A DNA stretch of 64,000 nucleotides from Candidatus Nanogingivalis gingivitcus (GTDB lineage Bacteria > Patescibacteriota > Saccharimonadia > Saccharimonadales > Saccharimonadaceae): positions 8,602 through 72,601 of the forward strand of contig NZ_PRLK01000003.1 of NCBI RefSeq assembly GCF_004151455.1, given 5' to 3'. The position numbers were made by a program, and so were the translations under genes. A model generated the notes under the pieces. That model saw only the letters and a list, made by a program, of their open reading frames with translations, did not search any database and had not been told where the DNA came from. Shown piece by piece: positions 15,862-24,515 of the stretch; the first letter of the stretch is position 1, and the number at the start of each line of letters is the position of its first letter.

Positions 15862-17130
15862 CTACCAGTCCCAAGAGAATAACCGTTCTAGGAAAGTTTT
15901 TGAATTTCTTGGTAGTTCTATATTTTTTTGTTCAGCATTATTTTCAGGTTTCTTTACATCTGCCGTTGAAGGATCTGGTGCTACCTGTTCTGCAAAAACT
16001 AATAATCGTTTTTCAGCCGTACCTATAGGGGTACAAGTAATTAATGTTAACCAAGGCTTATCTGTATCCATTACAACTTTACTTACTTCATTTGGCATAA
16101 CCACTTCTTTACGCCTAACTATGTAGGTGTACCTTTTGCCGTTATAATTAGAATATATAGTGTCACCATTTTGCATTTTTTCAAGCTGTGCAAATATGAA
16201 TTTATATTCACCATTATCGAATAAGTCATTACTTGAATGACCACTTAAAACTGTATTACCAGCTTGTCCCGGAACGCTATTAGCTCCTGGTATTGCGAAG
16301 TGAGCAACACCTTTTTCCATAGCTTTTAGTTGTGATTTTGAATCATTTCCTGCACCGTAAATAACTGGCACGTCTACATTTAGTTTAGGAATAATTAATT
16401 TTGGATCATTGCCTACATTAATACTAGCGTTTGGGCTATAGACTGTATGTTGAGCAGTTGAATTACCCGGAGCTACATACGCTTCAACTGAGGCAAATAT
16501 AAGCCTATTATATTGAAGAAAAACAAATGTAAATACTACAACTATCACAGATATTATAGGTACAAAATGTCTACTACTACGTATTTTTTCTGTTTTTTCT
16601 TGAGCTTTAGCCATTATATCTTTTCTGATTTTAGCTAATGCTTTCATTTTAGCTTGTTGATCGGATAAATCGTCCATCACTTCTGGCTGAATATTCGCCA
16701 TTTTTTGTTGGTGTTTAAAAGCTGCCGAATAGTAACTTTCGTAGTATTTCTGGTAATAACTTTGCCAAGCTTCATGATATTTTTTCCACTGGCCATTTTC
16801 TATACTAGCAGAGTTATCTAAGGCTCTATTATTATTTGCTACTTTAATTTTTGAAGTGGTAGCTATATCGCTATTTTTAATATTTTGTTTATTGTGGATA
16901 GGGTCAACTATAGCATCATAAGTTTTTGTATCTACTATAGTTTTAGGCTGATTCAAATTGTTTTGTAGGGGAGTTGTGTGAGGTGTTTTATAATTACTAT
17001 TTCCTGAATATATATCTTCAACCTTTTTTCTACGATAATCTATTACGGCCTGAGCTCGTCTTTTTTCTAAATCTGTAGTTTGTCTTTGAGGGATTTTTAT
17101 CCCCAAGCTTTGTTTATTATTTTCATCCAT
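15862..17130 (-). CDS. sortase with long cytoplasmic N-terminal region
   Basis: A 422-residue protein with one TM helix (about 189-207). The sortase domain follows outside the membrane (about 240-385). The catalytic triad is visible as H298 (VLSGHSS), C366 (LTLITCTPIGT) and R375 (EKRLLVF). Sortases cleave a C-terminal sorting motif and attach the protein to the wall or to another pilin. No LPxTG-like substrate is seen in this window. The roughly 185-residue cytoplasmic part is unusual: polar and low complexity, with a Trp/Tyr-rich stretch (W115 to Y134, three YY pairs). A TATAAT lies about 30 nt upstream of the ATG. The class assignment is left open. Confidence 0.9.
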   Translation of the reverse strand: MDENNKQSLGIKIPQRQTTDLEKRRAQAVIDYRRKKVEDIYSGNSNYKTPHTTPLQNNLNQPKTIVDTKTYDAIVDPIHNKQNIKNSDIATTSKIKVANNNRALDNSASIENGQWKKYHEAWQSYYQKYYESYYSAAFKHQQKMANIQPEVMDDLSDQQAKMKALAKIRKDIMAKAQEKTEKIRSSRHFVPIISVIVVVFTFVFLQYNRLIFASVEAYVAPGNSTAQHTVYSPNASINVGNDPKLIIPKLNVDVPVIYGAGNDSKSQLKAMEKGVAHFAIPGANSVPGQAGNTVLSGHSSNDLFDNGEYKFIFAQLEKMQNGDTIYSNYNGKRYTYIVRRKEVVMPNEVSKVVMDTDKPWLTLITCTPIGTAEKRLLVFAEQVAPDPSTADVKKPENNAEQKNIELPRNSKTFLERLFSWDW

Positions 17131-17209
17131 GCCCTTGATTTTTCCTATTTACTATTATACAATAGGGGGGATTTATTGTAAATAAGCAAAGCGTTTTAAA
17201 TAAACATAT

Positions 17210-17295
17210 GCCGCGATGGTGGAATGGTAGACACGCTAGACTCAAAATCTGGTGAGCAGTAGCTCGTGCCGGTTCAAGTCCGGCTCGCGGTACCA
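17210..17295 (+). tRNA. tRNA-Leu (anticodon CAA)
   Basis: A long-variable-arm tRNA. Acceptor GCCGCGA pairs with TCGCGGT, and the discriminator A and CCA end are encoded. The anticodon stem CTAGA/TCTGG encloses the loop CTCAAAA, giving anticodon CAA. The T-arm is CCGGTTCAAGTCCGG. Confidence 0.95.
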
Positions 17296-17331
17296 AAAAA
17301 GATAGTCCAATTAGACTATCATTTTTTATTT
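17295..17331. terminator. terminator after tRNA-Leu (bidirectional)
   Basis: GATAGTC/GACTATC with a CAATTA loop is flanked by A6 on the left and T6 on the right. It serves tRNA-Leu on the plus strand and the PEGA gene on the minus strand. Confidence 0.85.
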
Positions 17332-17341
17332 TATAGATATT

Positions 17342-18772
17342 TTATTCCAAGATCATTCGCAATCTTAATAGAGATATATTTCCATTTGAATTTGTACTTA
17401 AAGTATATAAAAACTTGTCATTTCCAGAAAGAACAATAGGCATATTTTCTAGTGATGGCATTAATGAGTGTTTATTAGCTCCATCAAAATCTACTATGCT
17501 TAAAGAATTATTAGTTACATTAGCAAGGTGAAAATTATCTATCCATATTGGTTTATTTGGACTATTATTATCTAGCGTGAAGGTTTCTTTTGTTTCTAAA
17601 TCATGCATTAAAGTAGATGAATTGGTCTTGATCGCCAGTAAGCGAGATTCATCGTTTATATTTAAACTTGTTATATCTTGGTTGGCCTTAATTTTTTTAT
17701 AAAGCCTCATAAGTTCACTCCAATTAGATGATTTATATATATGTATTTCATCTTTTATTGCTACATGGACGTAACTTTCATTATAGTATCTACCAAGTGC
17801 AATTGTTGGGGCAGTGGGAATATTATCTTTTATCAACATATTTTTATTATCTCGCCTTATATGTATTGAGTAGGTAGTGTTATTCTCGCTGTTAGTCTTT
17901 TTTTGAACTGATTCAATTATATTTTCTCTTGAAGTAAAGGTTTCTATATCTGTTAATATATTTGCCGATAATGTTAAGCTGTCTACATTTAGCTCTTTCA
18001 AATTTTGCCCATCTTGAATGTATAATATAGAAGCTTCGTTATTTTTCGCCTCTATTTTAGCAATATTATTTAAATTAAAATCTTTAGAAATATCAATAAA
18101 TTTAGATGGGTTATTTACGTCTCCAATAAGCCAATGTCTACTTCCGTTTTGGTTGTAGGTAAATATAAAACGGTTATTATTACGTGATATTTCTTGTATT
18201 TCGACATTAGATATAGAATTTTCTTTACTATTATTTTCTTGAAGAACATTAAGATACCCTAATTCCTTAATATTTGGGGTATCATTTTGTAGATTTATCA
18301 ATGAGAATTTAATAGATTTCTTATTATCTTCTTGTGCTATTAATATTTTTTCTTTATTTGGTAATACTTTTGCCGTTTTTAAATTCTGAATATCTAAAAA
18401 ACTATCAATTCTCTTTTGTTTTGGGATTAGACGTGCATAATTTAGCCATAGTATTTCACCTTCTTTAACTTGAGTTTTACGATACCATGTCTCATACCCT
18501 TCTTTCCAAATTTTAAATTCATGAGTTCCTGCAGAAAGTAGGGTTTTAGTATTTGTTTTTTCTGCTAGCTTTTGATCTCCTATTTCTACTGTTGCACCGG
18601 TTACAGAAGAGAAAAATTGTACCAATCCATTTCTTTCAAAACTTCCTTTTGGATCCAGTGTCCATCCTTGAGTGAGAAATACTAAAATTACTACAATAGT
18701 AATAACTGTAATAGTCATAGCAAAATTTTTTAAAAAAATAATTAAATTTTCTTTTTGCATAGATTTTTTCAT
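17342..18772 (-). CDS. membrane-anchored PEGA-domain protein
   Basis: A 476-residue protein with an N-terminal cytoplasmic tail, one TM helix (about 16-35) and a large extracellular part. Residues about 55-115 match the PEGA pattern (GATVEIGD ... LLSAGTHEFKIWKEGYETW ... YARLIPK), a small beta-fold common in surface proteins. The rest (about 120-476) looks like repeated beta strands with 'D.ETKETFTLDN' and 'SIVDFDGAN' type blades, perhaps a propeller. This latter part is inference. The function is unknown; a surface or glycan-binding role is plausible. The gene is divergent from the next one. Confidence 0.8.
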   Translation of the reverse strand: MKKSMQKENLIIFLKNFAMTITVITIVVILVFLTQGWTLDPKGSFERNGLVQFFSSVTGATVEIGDQKLAEKTNTKTLLSAGTHEFKIWKEGYETWYRKTQVKEGEILWLNYARLIPKQKRIDSFLDIQNLKTAKVLPNKEKILIAQEDNKKSIKFSLINLQNDTPNIKELGYLNVLQENNSKENSISNVEIQEISRNNNRFIFTYNQNGSRHWLIGDVNNPSKFIDISKDFNLNNIAKIEAKNNEASILYIQDGQNLKELNVDSLTLSANILTDIETFTSRENIIESVQKKTNSENNTTYSIHIRRDNKNMLIKDNIPTAPTIALGRYYNESYVHVAIKDEIHIYKSSNWSELMRLYKKIKANQDITSLNINDESRLLAIKTNSSTLMHDLETKETFTLDNNSPNKPIWIDNFHLANVTNNSLSIVDFDGANKHSLMPSLENMPIVLSGNDKFLYTLSTNSNGNISLLRLRMILE

Positions 18773-18779
18773 TTGTAAT

Positions 18780-18788
18780 ATTATAACA
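18780..18788 (-). promoter_or_regulatory. extended -10 box of PEGA-protein gene
   Basis: On the minus strand TGTTATAAT is followed by 7 nt and the ATG at 18772, so a leaderless start is predicted. Confidence 0.65.
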
Positions 18789-18866
18789 TTTTGTAATATT
18801 TTTCTGAATACTTGAAAAAAAGGTTATGTTATCTTAAAATATACATAAGCTTAAATAAGAGGTTTA

Positions 18867-19808
18867 ATGAAAGAATATATTACTATAAATGGGAGAGAAT
18901 ATAATACCCGAACGGGAGAGTTTAAGGGTACTAGCAATACTATACATAATAGTATACAGAAATCTACAACCCTAAATCGTAAATTTCTAAAGCCTCCTAA
19001 AAAATATAGTGATATTACACCTAAGCAATATCAAGCAATTCGCCAGTTTAAAAGGAAGCATGATTATTCAGAAGTTATACTGAAAGCAGAAAAGAATAGA
19101 AGTGCCGATTTATATAGATTCAGCAGTAAAAAGAGGGTTAATGTCCAACCTATAGTTAAAAGCAAGGATAAAGACGAAGTTTTAATTCCTCCGCAGGAGC
19201 ACCCACTTCAGAAAAAAGCTAATGAAGCTTTAAAATCTGCTAAACAAGGAAAAGCTTTACCTACAGCTAGAGAGTTAAAAATTCTTGCCATTAATGAAGC
19301 CTTAGATAATAGTAGAAAAAATAAATATAAACACGATAGCTTTTTTATTAAAGGGAATAAAGGTATTCTAAAATATTCATCAATTTTAGGTTTTATTACT
19401 TTAGCTATTTGCTTTCTTGTTTATACTAATATGCCTAATATAGCGGTAAAGTTAGTATCTGCTCAATCTGGAATAGAAGTTAATATGCCTAGTTATACTT
19501 TAGAAGGTTATAGTAGTGATGGTCTAGCCTCTTTTGATGGAGAAAATATTATATTTAAATATAAAAATAATAATGGTTATCATTATGAAATAAAAGAAAT
19601 GCAAAAAGAATGGGATAGTGTAGCACTTAGAGAAAATCACATTTATCCTAGATGGGGAGATAATTATAATACAGCTTATAGTAATGGAATAATCATCTAT
19701 TCAAAAGGAAATGAGTATATTTGGGTTAATAACGGTAGAATGTATACAGTAACTTCGAATAGGTCTATTTCCGATACGGAAATAAGTAATATTGTAAAGA
19801 GCCTTTAA
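18867..19808 (+). CDS. single-pass membrane protein with DUF4367-like C-terminus
   Basis: A 313-residue protein. The long basic cytoplasmic region (1-168) is rich in Lys and Asn and is followed by one TM helix (about 170-190). The extracellular domain ends with KGNEYIWVNNGRMYTV and a final helix ISDTEISNIVKSL. That ending resembles DUF4367, a fold found in anti-sigma-factor-associated and sporulation membrane proteins. There is no enzymatic motif. The start follows TAAGAGG. It faces the PEGA gene head-to-head across about 90 bp. The fold assignment is by pattern only. Confidence 0.7.
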   Translation: MKEYITINGREYNTRTGEFKGTSNTIHNSIQKSTTLNRKFLKPPKKYSDITPKQYQAIRQFKRKHDYSEVILKAEKNRSADLYRFSSKKRVNVQPIVKSKDKDEVLIPPQEHPLQKKANEALKSAKQGKALPTARELKILAINEALDNSRKNKYKHDSFFIKGNKGILKYSSILGFITLAICFLVYTNMPNIAVKLVSAQSGIEVNMPSYTLEGYSSDGLASFDGENIIFKYKNNNGYHYEIKEMQKEWDSVALRENHIYPRWGDNYNTAYSNGIIIYSKGNEYIWVNNGRMYTVTSNRSISDTEISNIVKSL

Positions 19809-19829
19809 TTTTATTTTAACGGCTTATCA

Positions 19830-19838
19830 TGATAATAT
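19830..19838 (+). promoter_or_regulatory. extended -10 box of gltX
   Basis: TGATAATAT is followed by 7 nt (ATAGAGT) and the gltX ATG. Confidence 0.6.
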
Positions 19839-19845
19839 ATAGAGT

Positions 19846-21300
19846 ATGAAAGTAAGAACTCGTTTTGCTCCTAGTCCTACTGGGTATATTCATGTAGGTA
19901 ATGTTAGGAGTGCTTTATATCCGTATTTAGTAGCTCGCCAGTCGAAAGGTGATTTTATTTTACGTATTGAAGATACTGACCAAGCAAGATTTGTAGATGG
20001 TGCTGAAGATATGGTGTTAGATACGTTAAGATGGCTAGGGCTAGAGTGGGATGAAGGTCCTATCAATTTATCTACTGAAGAGGGTAAATATGGGCCCTAC
20101 CACCAAACGCAGCGTAAAAATATCTATTTAGAGTGGGCGCAAAAGATGGTTGATGAAGGATTAGCTTATGCTGACCCTTACACTGTTGAGCAAGTGCAAG
20201 CTTTTAGAGAAGAGGCAAAAGCTAACAAAAAAGCTTTTCTATACCGAAATTATAGACCCGAAAACCCACCAGAATGGAAAGTGGGTATGCCTTTAAGATT
20301 TAAAACCCCAGTTATTAAAAGATATAGTTGGAATGATGCTGTTATGGGTGAATTATCTGCTGGTGAAGAGGCTTTAGATGATTTTGTTATTATTAAAGCT
20401 GATGGGCTACCAACATATAACTTTGCACATATTATTGATGATTATGAGATGGGGATAACACATATTATTAGGGGTTCAGAGTATGTTGCAAGTACGCCTA
20501 AATACTTATCTTTGTATGAAGCTTTAAATATAGAACCGCCTATTTTAGCACATGTTCCACATATATTAGCGCCTAGCGGTAATAAAAAGCTAGGCAAAAG
20601 GGATGGGGCTAAAAGTGTAACTGAGTATAGAGAAGAGGGCATTTTGCCAGAAGCTATGATTAACTTTTTAGCTCAATTAGGATGGAATGATGGAACTGAG
20701 CAAGAGATTTTTACGTTAGAAGAATTAATAGATAAATTCTCTTTAGACAGAGTTCAAAAATCCGGAGCTAGATTTGACGAACAAAGACTTTTATGGCTTA
20801 ATGGTCAGTGGATTAGGCGATTAGATTTTGAAGATCTATATGCTAGATGCCAACCTTTTTGGGGGTCTGAAGCTAAGGATTCTGAAGAGGGCTATAAAAA
20901 ACAAGTATTGGGTATAGTTTACGATAGATTAAAAACATTGAAAGATTTACCTGAAGCTAGTGGCTATTTCTTTAAAATTAAAGATACTAATTTAGAAATG
21001 ATTAGCACTAACAAGCAATTAAAGAAAATAGAGAAAAATAGGTTAATAGAATTATTGGAAATATCTATAAAAAAACTAGAATCTATAGATAGCTGGAATG
21101 AAGAAAATATTCAGTTAACCCTAAATCAATTATTAGAAGAGACTAAAGAAAAACCAGCAGTAATATTCCAGCTAATTCGTATATGTTTAACTTGGGCTAG
21201 TTTTTCTCCAGCCTTAAATCAAACTTTAGCAGTAATAGGTAGGGAAAATTCTATTAATAGATTAAATATATCACTTGAAGATATTAAAAATAATTTATAA
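19846..21300 (+). CDS. gltX: glutamyl-tRNA synthetase
   Basis: A 484-residue class I synthetase. The HIGH-type motif reads YIHVGN near residue 15 in APSPTGYIHVGNVRSALY, and IEDTDQARF follows. The KMSKS-type loop is K248-L-G-K-R-D-G, with glycine where serine is usual. The C-terminal helical anticodon-binding domain is present. Whether it also charges tRNA-Gln cannot be told from sequence. Its last 17 bp overlap the convergent alpha/beta-hydrolase gene. The start follows an extended -10 box directly. Confidence 0.96.
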   Translation: MKVRTRFAPSPTGYIHVGNVRSALYPYLVARQSKGDFILRIEDTDQARFVDGAEDMVLDTLRWLGLEWDEGPINLSTEEGKYGPYHQTQRKNIYLEWAQKMVDEGLAYADPYTVEQVQAFREEAKANKKAFLYRNYRPENPPEWKVGMPLRFKTPVIKRYSWNDAVMGELSAGEEALDDFVIIKADGLPTYNFAHIIDDYEMGITHIIRGSEYVASTPKYLSLYEALNIEPPILAHVPHILAPSGNKKLGKRDGAKSVTEYREEGILPEAMINFLAQLGWNDGTEQEIFTLEELIDKFSLDRVQKSGARFDEQRLLWLNGQWIRRLDFEDLYARCQPFWGSEAKDSEEGYKKQVLGIVYDRLKTLKDLPEASGYFFKIKDTNLEMISTNKQLKKIEKNRLIELLEISIKKLESIDSWNEENIQLTLNQLLEETKEKPAVIFQLIRICLTWASFSPALNQTLAVIGRENSINRLNISLEDIKNNL

Positions 21301-22093
21301 TAATTTTCGTTATTTCTTTCGGTGATTCCATTGGCAGTAGATGACCACCCTTAAGATCAACTATATTAGCATGTTTAAAGAGCTTTTTTGAAAGCTCTTT
21401 TTTATTTTTATCTATAGTGTTATCGCTTTTACCATTAATTACTAATTTAACGTAATTATTAAAAAAGATATCTTTTTTTAAAGCTATATCTATCAGGTTT
21501 TGTTGGCTTAGTAATTGTTTTATACTATTTTGGCAATAAAATATATTTTTAAATATATTTATAAAAGCTTGTAACGACCATCTCTTTTGTAAAAATAAAG
21601 CTTTAAATGGTGATAATATGGGTATATTTGATAAAACCATAAATAAAGAACTTTTTTGAGATAGGAGCATTCCTTTAAGGAAAGATGATGAAGGAGTATG
21701 CACGGGGCAAATAAGTACTGTAGGTATTTTTTTAGATATAGCATTATTTTTAGCAATAAAGCAGCCAAAAGAATGAGCGATGATAATTTTTGGATCTATA
21801 AATTCTTTTTTGATAGTATTAATAAGAGAGATATAAAAAGTATTCAACAAAATAGTATGGTTTAAATTAGCTATAGAACTTTTACCATGGGAGGGTAGTT
21901 CTACTATTAATATAGAATATTTACAAGATAATTCATGGGCTAAAGGGGTTAGTCCAAAATAATTTCCGCCAAAACCATGAAAGAGAACTGCTAAAGGTTT
22001 ATTCTTTTCTATTTTACTGTAAGTGGAAATAGAAATATTATTTACACTAATATATTTGTGTTTTAAAAGTCTATTCCAAGGATTAATAGGCAT
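21284..22093 (-). CDS. alpha/beta-hydrolase
   Basis: About 269 residues from the ATG at 22093; a TTG at 22129 would add 12 residues. The alpha/beta-hydrolase features are the oxyanion region LFHGFGGNYFG, ELPSHGKS, the nucleophile elbow IAHSFGC (AHSFG in place of GxSxG), a likely acid in NGKSDNTID, and the catalytic His in KGGHLLPMESP. The substrate is unknown; esterase, lipase or peptidase are all possible. There is no signal peptide. It ends inside gltX (17-bp convergent overlap), so neither gene has a terminator of its own there. Confidence 0.82.
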   Translation of the reverse strand: MPINPWNRLLKHKYISVNNISISTYSKIEKNKPLAVLFHGFGGNYFGLTPLAHELSCKYSILIVELPSHGKSSIANLNHTILLNTFYISLINTIKKEFIDPKIIIAHSFGCFIAKNNAISKKIPTVLICPVHTPSSSFLKGMLLSQKSSLFMVLSNIPILSPFKALFLQKRWSLQAFINIFKNIFYCQNSIKQLLSQQNLIDIALKKDIFFNNYVKLVINGKSDNTIDKNKKELSKKLFKHANIVDLKGGHLLPMESPKEITKIIINYF

Positions 22094-22205
22094 AGTATTT
22101 AATTTAAAATATAGTAGATATTTTGTCAAATAAAATATTTTATGTTTGCTAGTTAATTTAGTATAATATACAATAAAGCATAAGAAATATAAAAAGAGGG
22201 GAAAA

Positions 22206-23018
22206 GTGGCACATCCTTTAAGATTAGTAATGATAAGGCACGGCGAGAGTGAGGCTAATGTTGTTCAAAAAGCTCAAAAATACGGTAAAAAATCTAGTAT
22301 CGAAGATCTTGTAAATAATAGAGCTGACTGGAAACAGCGATTAAGCCCTTTAGGTAAAGAGCAAGCCCAAAAAGCTGCTTTAGAATTAAAGAAAATATAT
22401 GGTAGCCTTAATTTTTTTGATAAACATTATACGTCACCTTTCATTAGAGCTAGGGAGACTGCTTGGAATATTAGTAGGTTTTCGAATATTCGTTGGTATA
22501 TAGACGATAGACTAAGTGAACGAATTTGGGGAATATATGGCTTAGTCCCTAGGAAGAAGTTAAAAGAGGAATTTCCTTTAACTACTAAATTAGCAAATAA
22601 TGATCCGTGGTATATTAGGTTAGATGGAGGCGAGAGCCTTTTTGATGTGTACAATAGAGTTAAAGATTTTAGGGAAAAAATGTGGAGAGCTGATTCTGGG
22701 GAAAATGTACTCATTGTTGCACATAAACAGTTAATTCAGAGCTTTTGCTATGATATCGAGAAAAAACTTCCAGAAGATTGGGATAATATTTGGCAAAACA
22801 AAATCTATGATATTAGTAATTTAGGGCTGGTTGAATACAGTAGAGTTAATCCTTTAGACGCTAAAGATGTTAGGAGCTATTATTCTTGGCGAAGAATGAT
22901 AAATTTATCAAATAGAGACACAAGTAAGGAAGAATGGGTGGAATTTGACCCTGATAAATCTTTTTCATGTGATGAGATAGCAAGACAAGTAGATAATTAC
23001 AGACCATTTATGAATTGA
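22206..23018 (+). CDS. histidine phosphatase (phosphoglycerate mutase-like) protein
   Basis: A 270-residue protein starting with GTG behind AGAGGGG. It has the phosphohistidine motif MIRHGESEAN (R11, H12), the TSPFIRARETA segment, and a second-histidine block LIVAHKQ. The acidic residue and LSERIWG region fit the superfamily. Members range from cofactor-dependent phosphoglycerate mutase to phosphatases. The 270-residue length and C-terminal extension make classical GpmA unlikely. It is one of only two genes here ending in TGA, and the stop lies within the -35 of the next promoter. Confidence 0.85.
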   Translation: MAHPLRLVMIRHGESEANVVQKAQKYGKKSSIEDLVNNRADWKQRLSPLGKEQAQKAALELKKIYGSLNFFDKHYTSPFIRARETAWNISRFSNIRWYIDDRLSERIWGIYGLVPRKKLKEEFPLTTKLANNDPWYIRLDGGESLFDVYNRVKDFREKMWRADSGENVLIVAHKQLIQSFCYDIEKKLPEDWDNIWQNKIYDISNLGLVEYSRVNPLDAKDVRSYYSWRRMINLSNRDTSKEEWVEFDPDKSFSCDEIARQVDNYRPFMN

Positions 23019-23043
23019 CAAAACTTAAGCACTTTTATATTAT
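23015..23043 (+). promoter_or_regulatory. canonical promoter of murF leader RNA
   Basis: TTGACA (23015-23020) and TATTAT (23038-23043) are separated by 17 bp, giving a predicted start near 23050. A consensus -35 is rare for protein genes in this window. Confidence 0.65.
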
Positions 23044-23049
23044 ATTGTT

Positions 23050-23178
23050 AAGGCTGGTGTGCAAAGGAGGGCGAAATAATGCCCAAATGCAACTAGATAA
23101 AAATAAACATAAAATGCAAAAATCGCCCTTGGGTGGGCGTACATCAGCAATATAGCTATAGCTTGATAAGAGTTATAG
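23050..23178 (+). ncRNA. candidate structured leader RNA upstream of murF
   Basis: Closing stem: GCTGGTGTGC (23053-23062) with GTACATCAGC (23139-23148). Inner stem: AGGGCGA (23068-23074) with TCGCCCT (23123-23129). A crossing stem, GCCCA (23081-23085) with TGGGC (23134-23138), would make a pseudoknot. An 11-bp hairpin, ATATAGCTATA/TATAGCTATAT, follows near 23150-23182. I do not recognise a known family. It may be a cis-acting leader or a free small RNA. Confidence 0.5.
23063..23096 (+). other. five-codon mini-ORF with consensus ribosome-binding site
   Basis: AAAGGAGG (23063-23070) is followed by 8 nt and ATG CCC AAA TGC AAC TAG (Met-Pro-Lys-Cys-Asn). Part of the Shine-Dalgarno region is sequestered by the inner stem of the leader RNA. 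It could be a leader peptide. Confidence 0.4.
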
Positions 23179-23204
23179 CTATATATTATAATGTAAAGGA
23201 AATT

Positions 23205-24512
23205 ATGTTCAAAAAAAGTATTACAAATAAGTTGGAAAAATACGTTAAAAGGTATTTTGAAAAACACCCCAATATAAAATTAGTGGCCGTTGCTGGATCT
23301 GTAGGAAAAACAAGCACCAAGTTAGCGGTAGCAACAGTCCTTAGTGAAAGATATAAAGTTAGGTTGCATGAGGGTAACCATAATACACACCTTTCCGCAC
23401 CCCTAGCTATTTTAGGTATTAATTATCCAGGTAATCCACGCAGCTTTTGGCAGTGGCATAGAGTATTTAAAGCAGCTAGAAGAAGAATTAATTCATCTTC
23501 AGCTGAAGAGCCTGAAGTGATAATTCAGGAATTAGGAACAGACCATCCTGGGGATATTGCAAAATTTGGTGAATATTTATTGCCAGATATTGCATTAGTT
23601 ACTGCTATAACTCCTGAGCATATGGAATTTTTCGGTAGTATTGAAGCAGTTGCTGATGAAGAATTAGAGGTCGTTAAATTTGCTAAATCATCATTGATTA
23701 ACATTAATGATGTTAGATTGGAATTTACCGAGAAAGTTAAAAATTATATTACAAACTATTATGGCACTGGTGGTAATAATCAATATGAATTTATCCCTCA
23801 CGATTTTAATATTAATGTTGGTTATATTGGTGAAGTTAAATCATTAGAGCTAGGTTCGTTTCCTGCTAATGTTAAGGTATTTGGAGAGCATTCCTTACGC
23901 CCTATAGCAGGTGCTATTGCTGTAGCCTCTAAAATGGGACTAACTGCCAATGAGATAGTGAGTGGTCTTTCTAAAATTAGCCCAGTAAGTGGTAGAATGA
24001 ATATATTAGCTGGAGTAGATGAGAGTGTATTAATTGATGATACTTATAATGCTAGCCCAGCAGCCGTAGAAGCTTCTTTAAATACTTTTTACAAGATTAA
24101 TGCTCCATCTAGAATCTTAGTTCTTGGCAGTATGAATGAGCTTGGTGAATTATCGGCTGCCGAACATCAAAAAATTGGATTATTATGTGATGGATCCTTA
24201 ACGGATTGGGTTGTTACTGTGGGTGATGATGCCTCTAAGTATATAGCTCCTATAGCTAGACAAAGGGGTTGTCAGGTACATGAAGCTAAAAATGCTATTG
24301 ATGCTGGAATTTTTGTGCGTAGCAATATGCAAAAAGGGGCATTAATATTATGTAAGGGCTCACAAGGTAATGTATATCTAGAGGAAACAGTCAAAATACT
24401 TTTAAAAGATCAATCGGATGCTGAAAAATTAGTAAGACAAGATAAAAATTGGCAAACTATAAAGAGGGAATTTTTTGAAAGTTTTACCAATATTGAAGAT
24501 GACGAGGTTTAA
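23205..24512 (+). CDS. murF: MurF-type Mur ligase
   Basis: A 435-residue protein starting at the ATG behind AAAGGA; TATAAT at 23187-23192 offers a second, close promoter. An upstream ATG at 23133 would run through the leader structure and is rejected. Mur-ligase features are the P-loop VAGSVGKTSTK, EQELGTDHPGDI-like metal/substrate residues, ITPEHMEFFGS, and the MurF-typical VLIDDTYNASPAAVEASL. MurF joins D-Ala-D-Ala to the UDP-MurNAc tripeptide in the cytoplasm. It is somewhat shorter than classical MurF, so a MurF-like ligase acting on a related substrate is possible. A NUDIX gene follows 3 nt downstream. Confidence 0.85.
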   Translation: MFKKSITNKLEKYVKRYFEKHPNIKLVAVAGSVGKTSTKLAVATVLSERYKVRLHEGNHNTHLSAPLAILGINYPGNPRSFWQWHRVFKAARRRINSSSAEEPEVIIQELGTDHPGDIAKFGEYLLPDIALVTAITPEHMEFFGSIEAVADEELEVVKFAKSSLININDVRLEFTEKVKNYITNYYGTGGNNQYEFIPHDFNINVGYIGEVKSLELGSFPANVKVFGEHSLRPIAGAIAVASKMGLTANEIVSGLSKISPVSGRMNILAGVDESVLIDDTYNASPAAVEASLNTFYKINAPSRILVLGSMNELGELSAAEHQKIGLLCDGSLTDWVVTVGDDASKYIAPIARQRGCQVHEAKNAIDAGIFVRSNMQKGALILCKGSQGNVYLEETVKILLKDQSDAEKLVRQDKNWQTIKREFFESFTNIEDDEV

Positions 24513-24515
24513 ATA

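Noticed and set aside
15798..16028. Plus-strand frame overlapping the sortase 3' end
   Set aside because: It begins within the eno terminator and lies antisense to the conserved sortase domain.
23133..23204. N-terminal extension of murF from an ATG at 23133
   Set aside because: It would translate the structured leader and lies upstream of a TATAAT box; the ATG at 23205 has AAAGGA and gives a normal MurF N-terminus.
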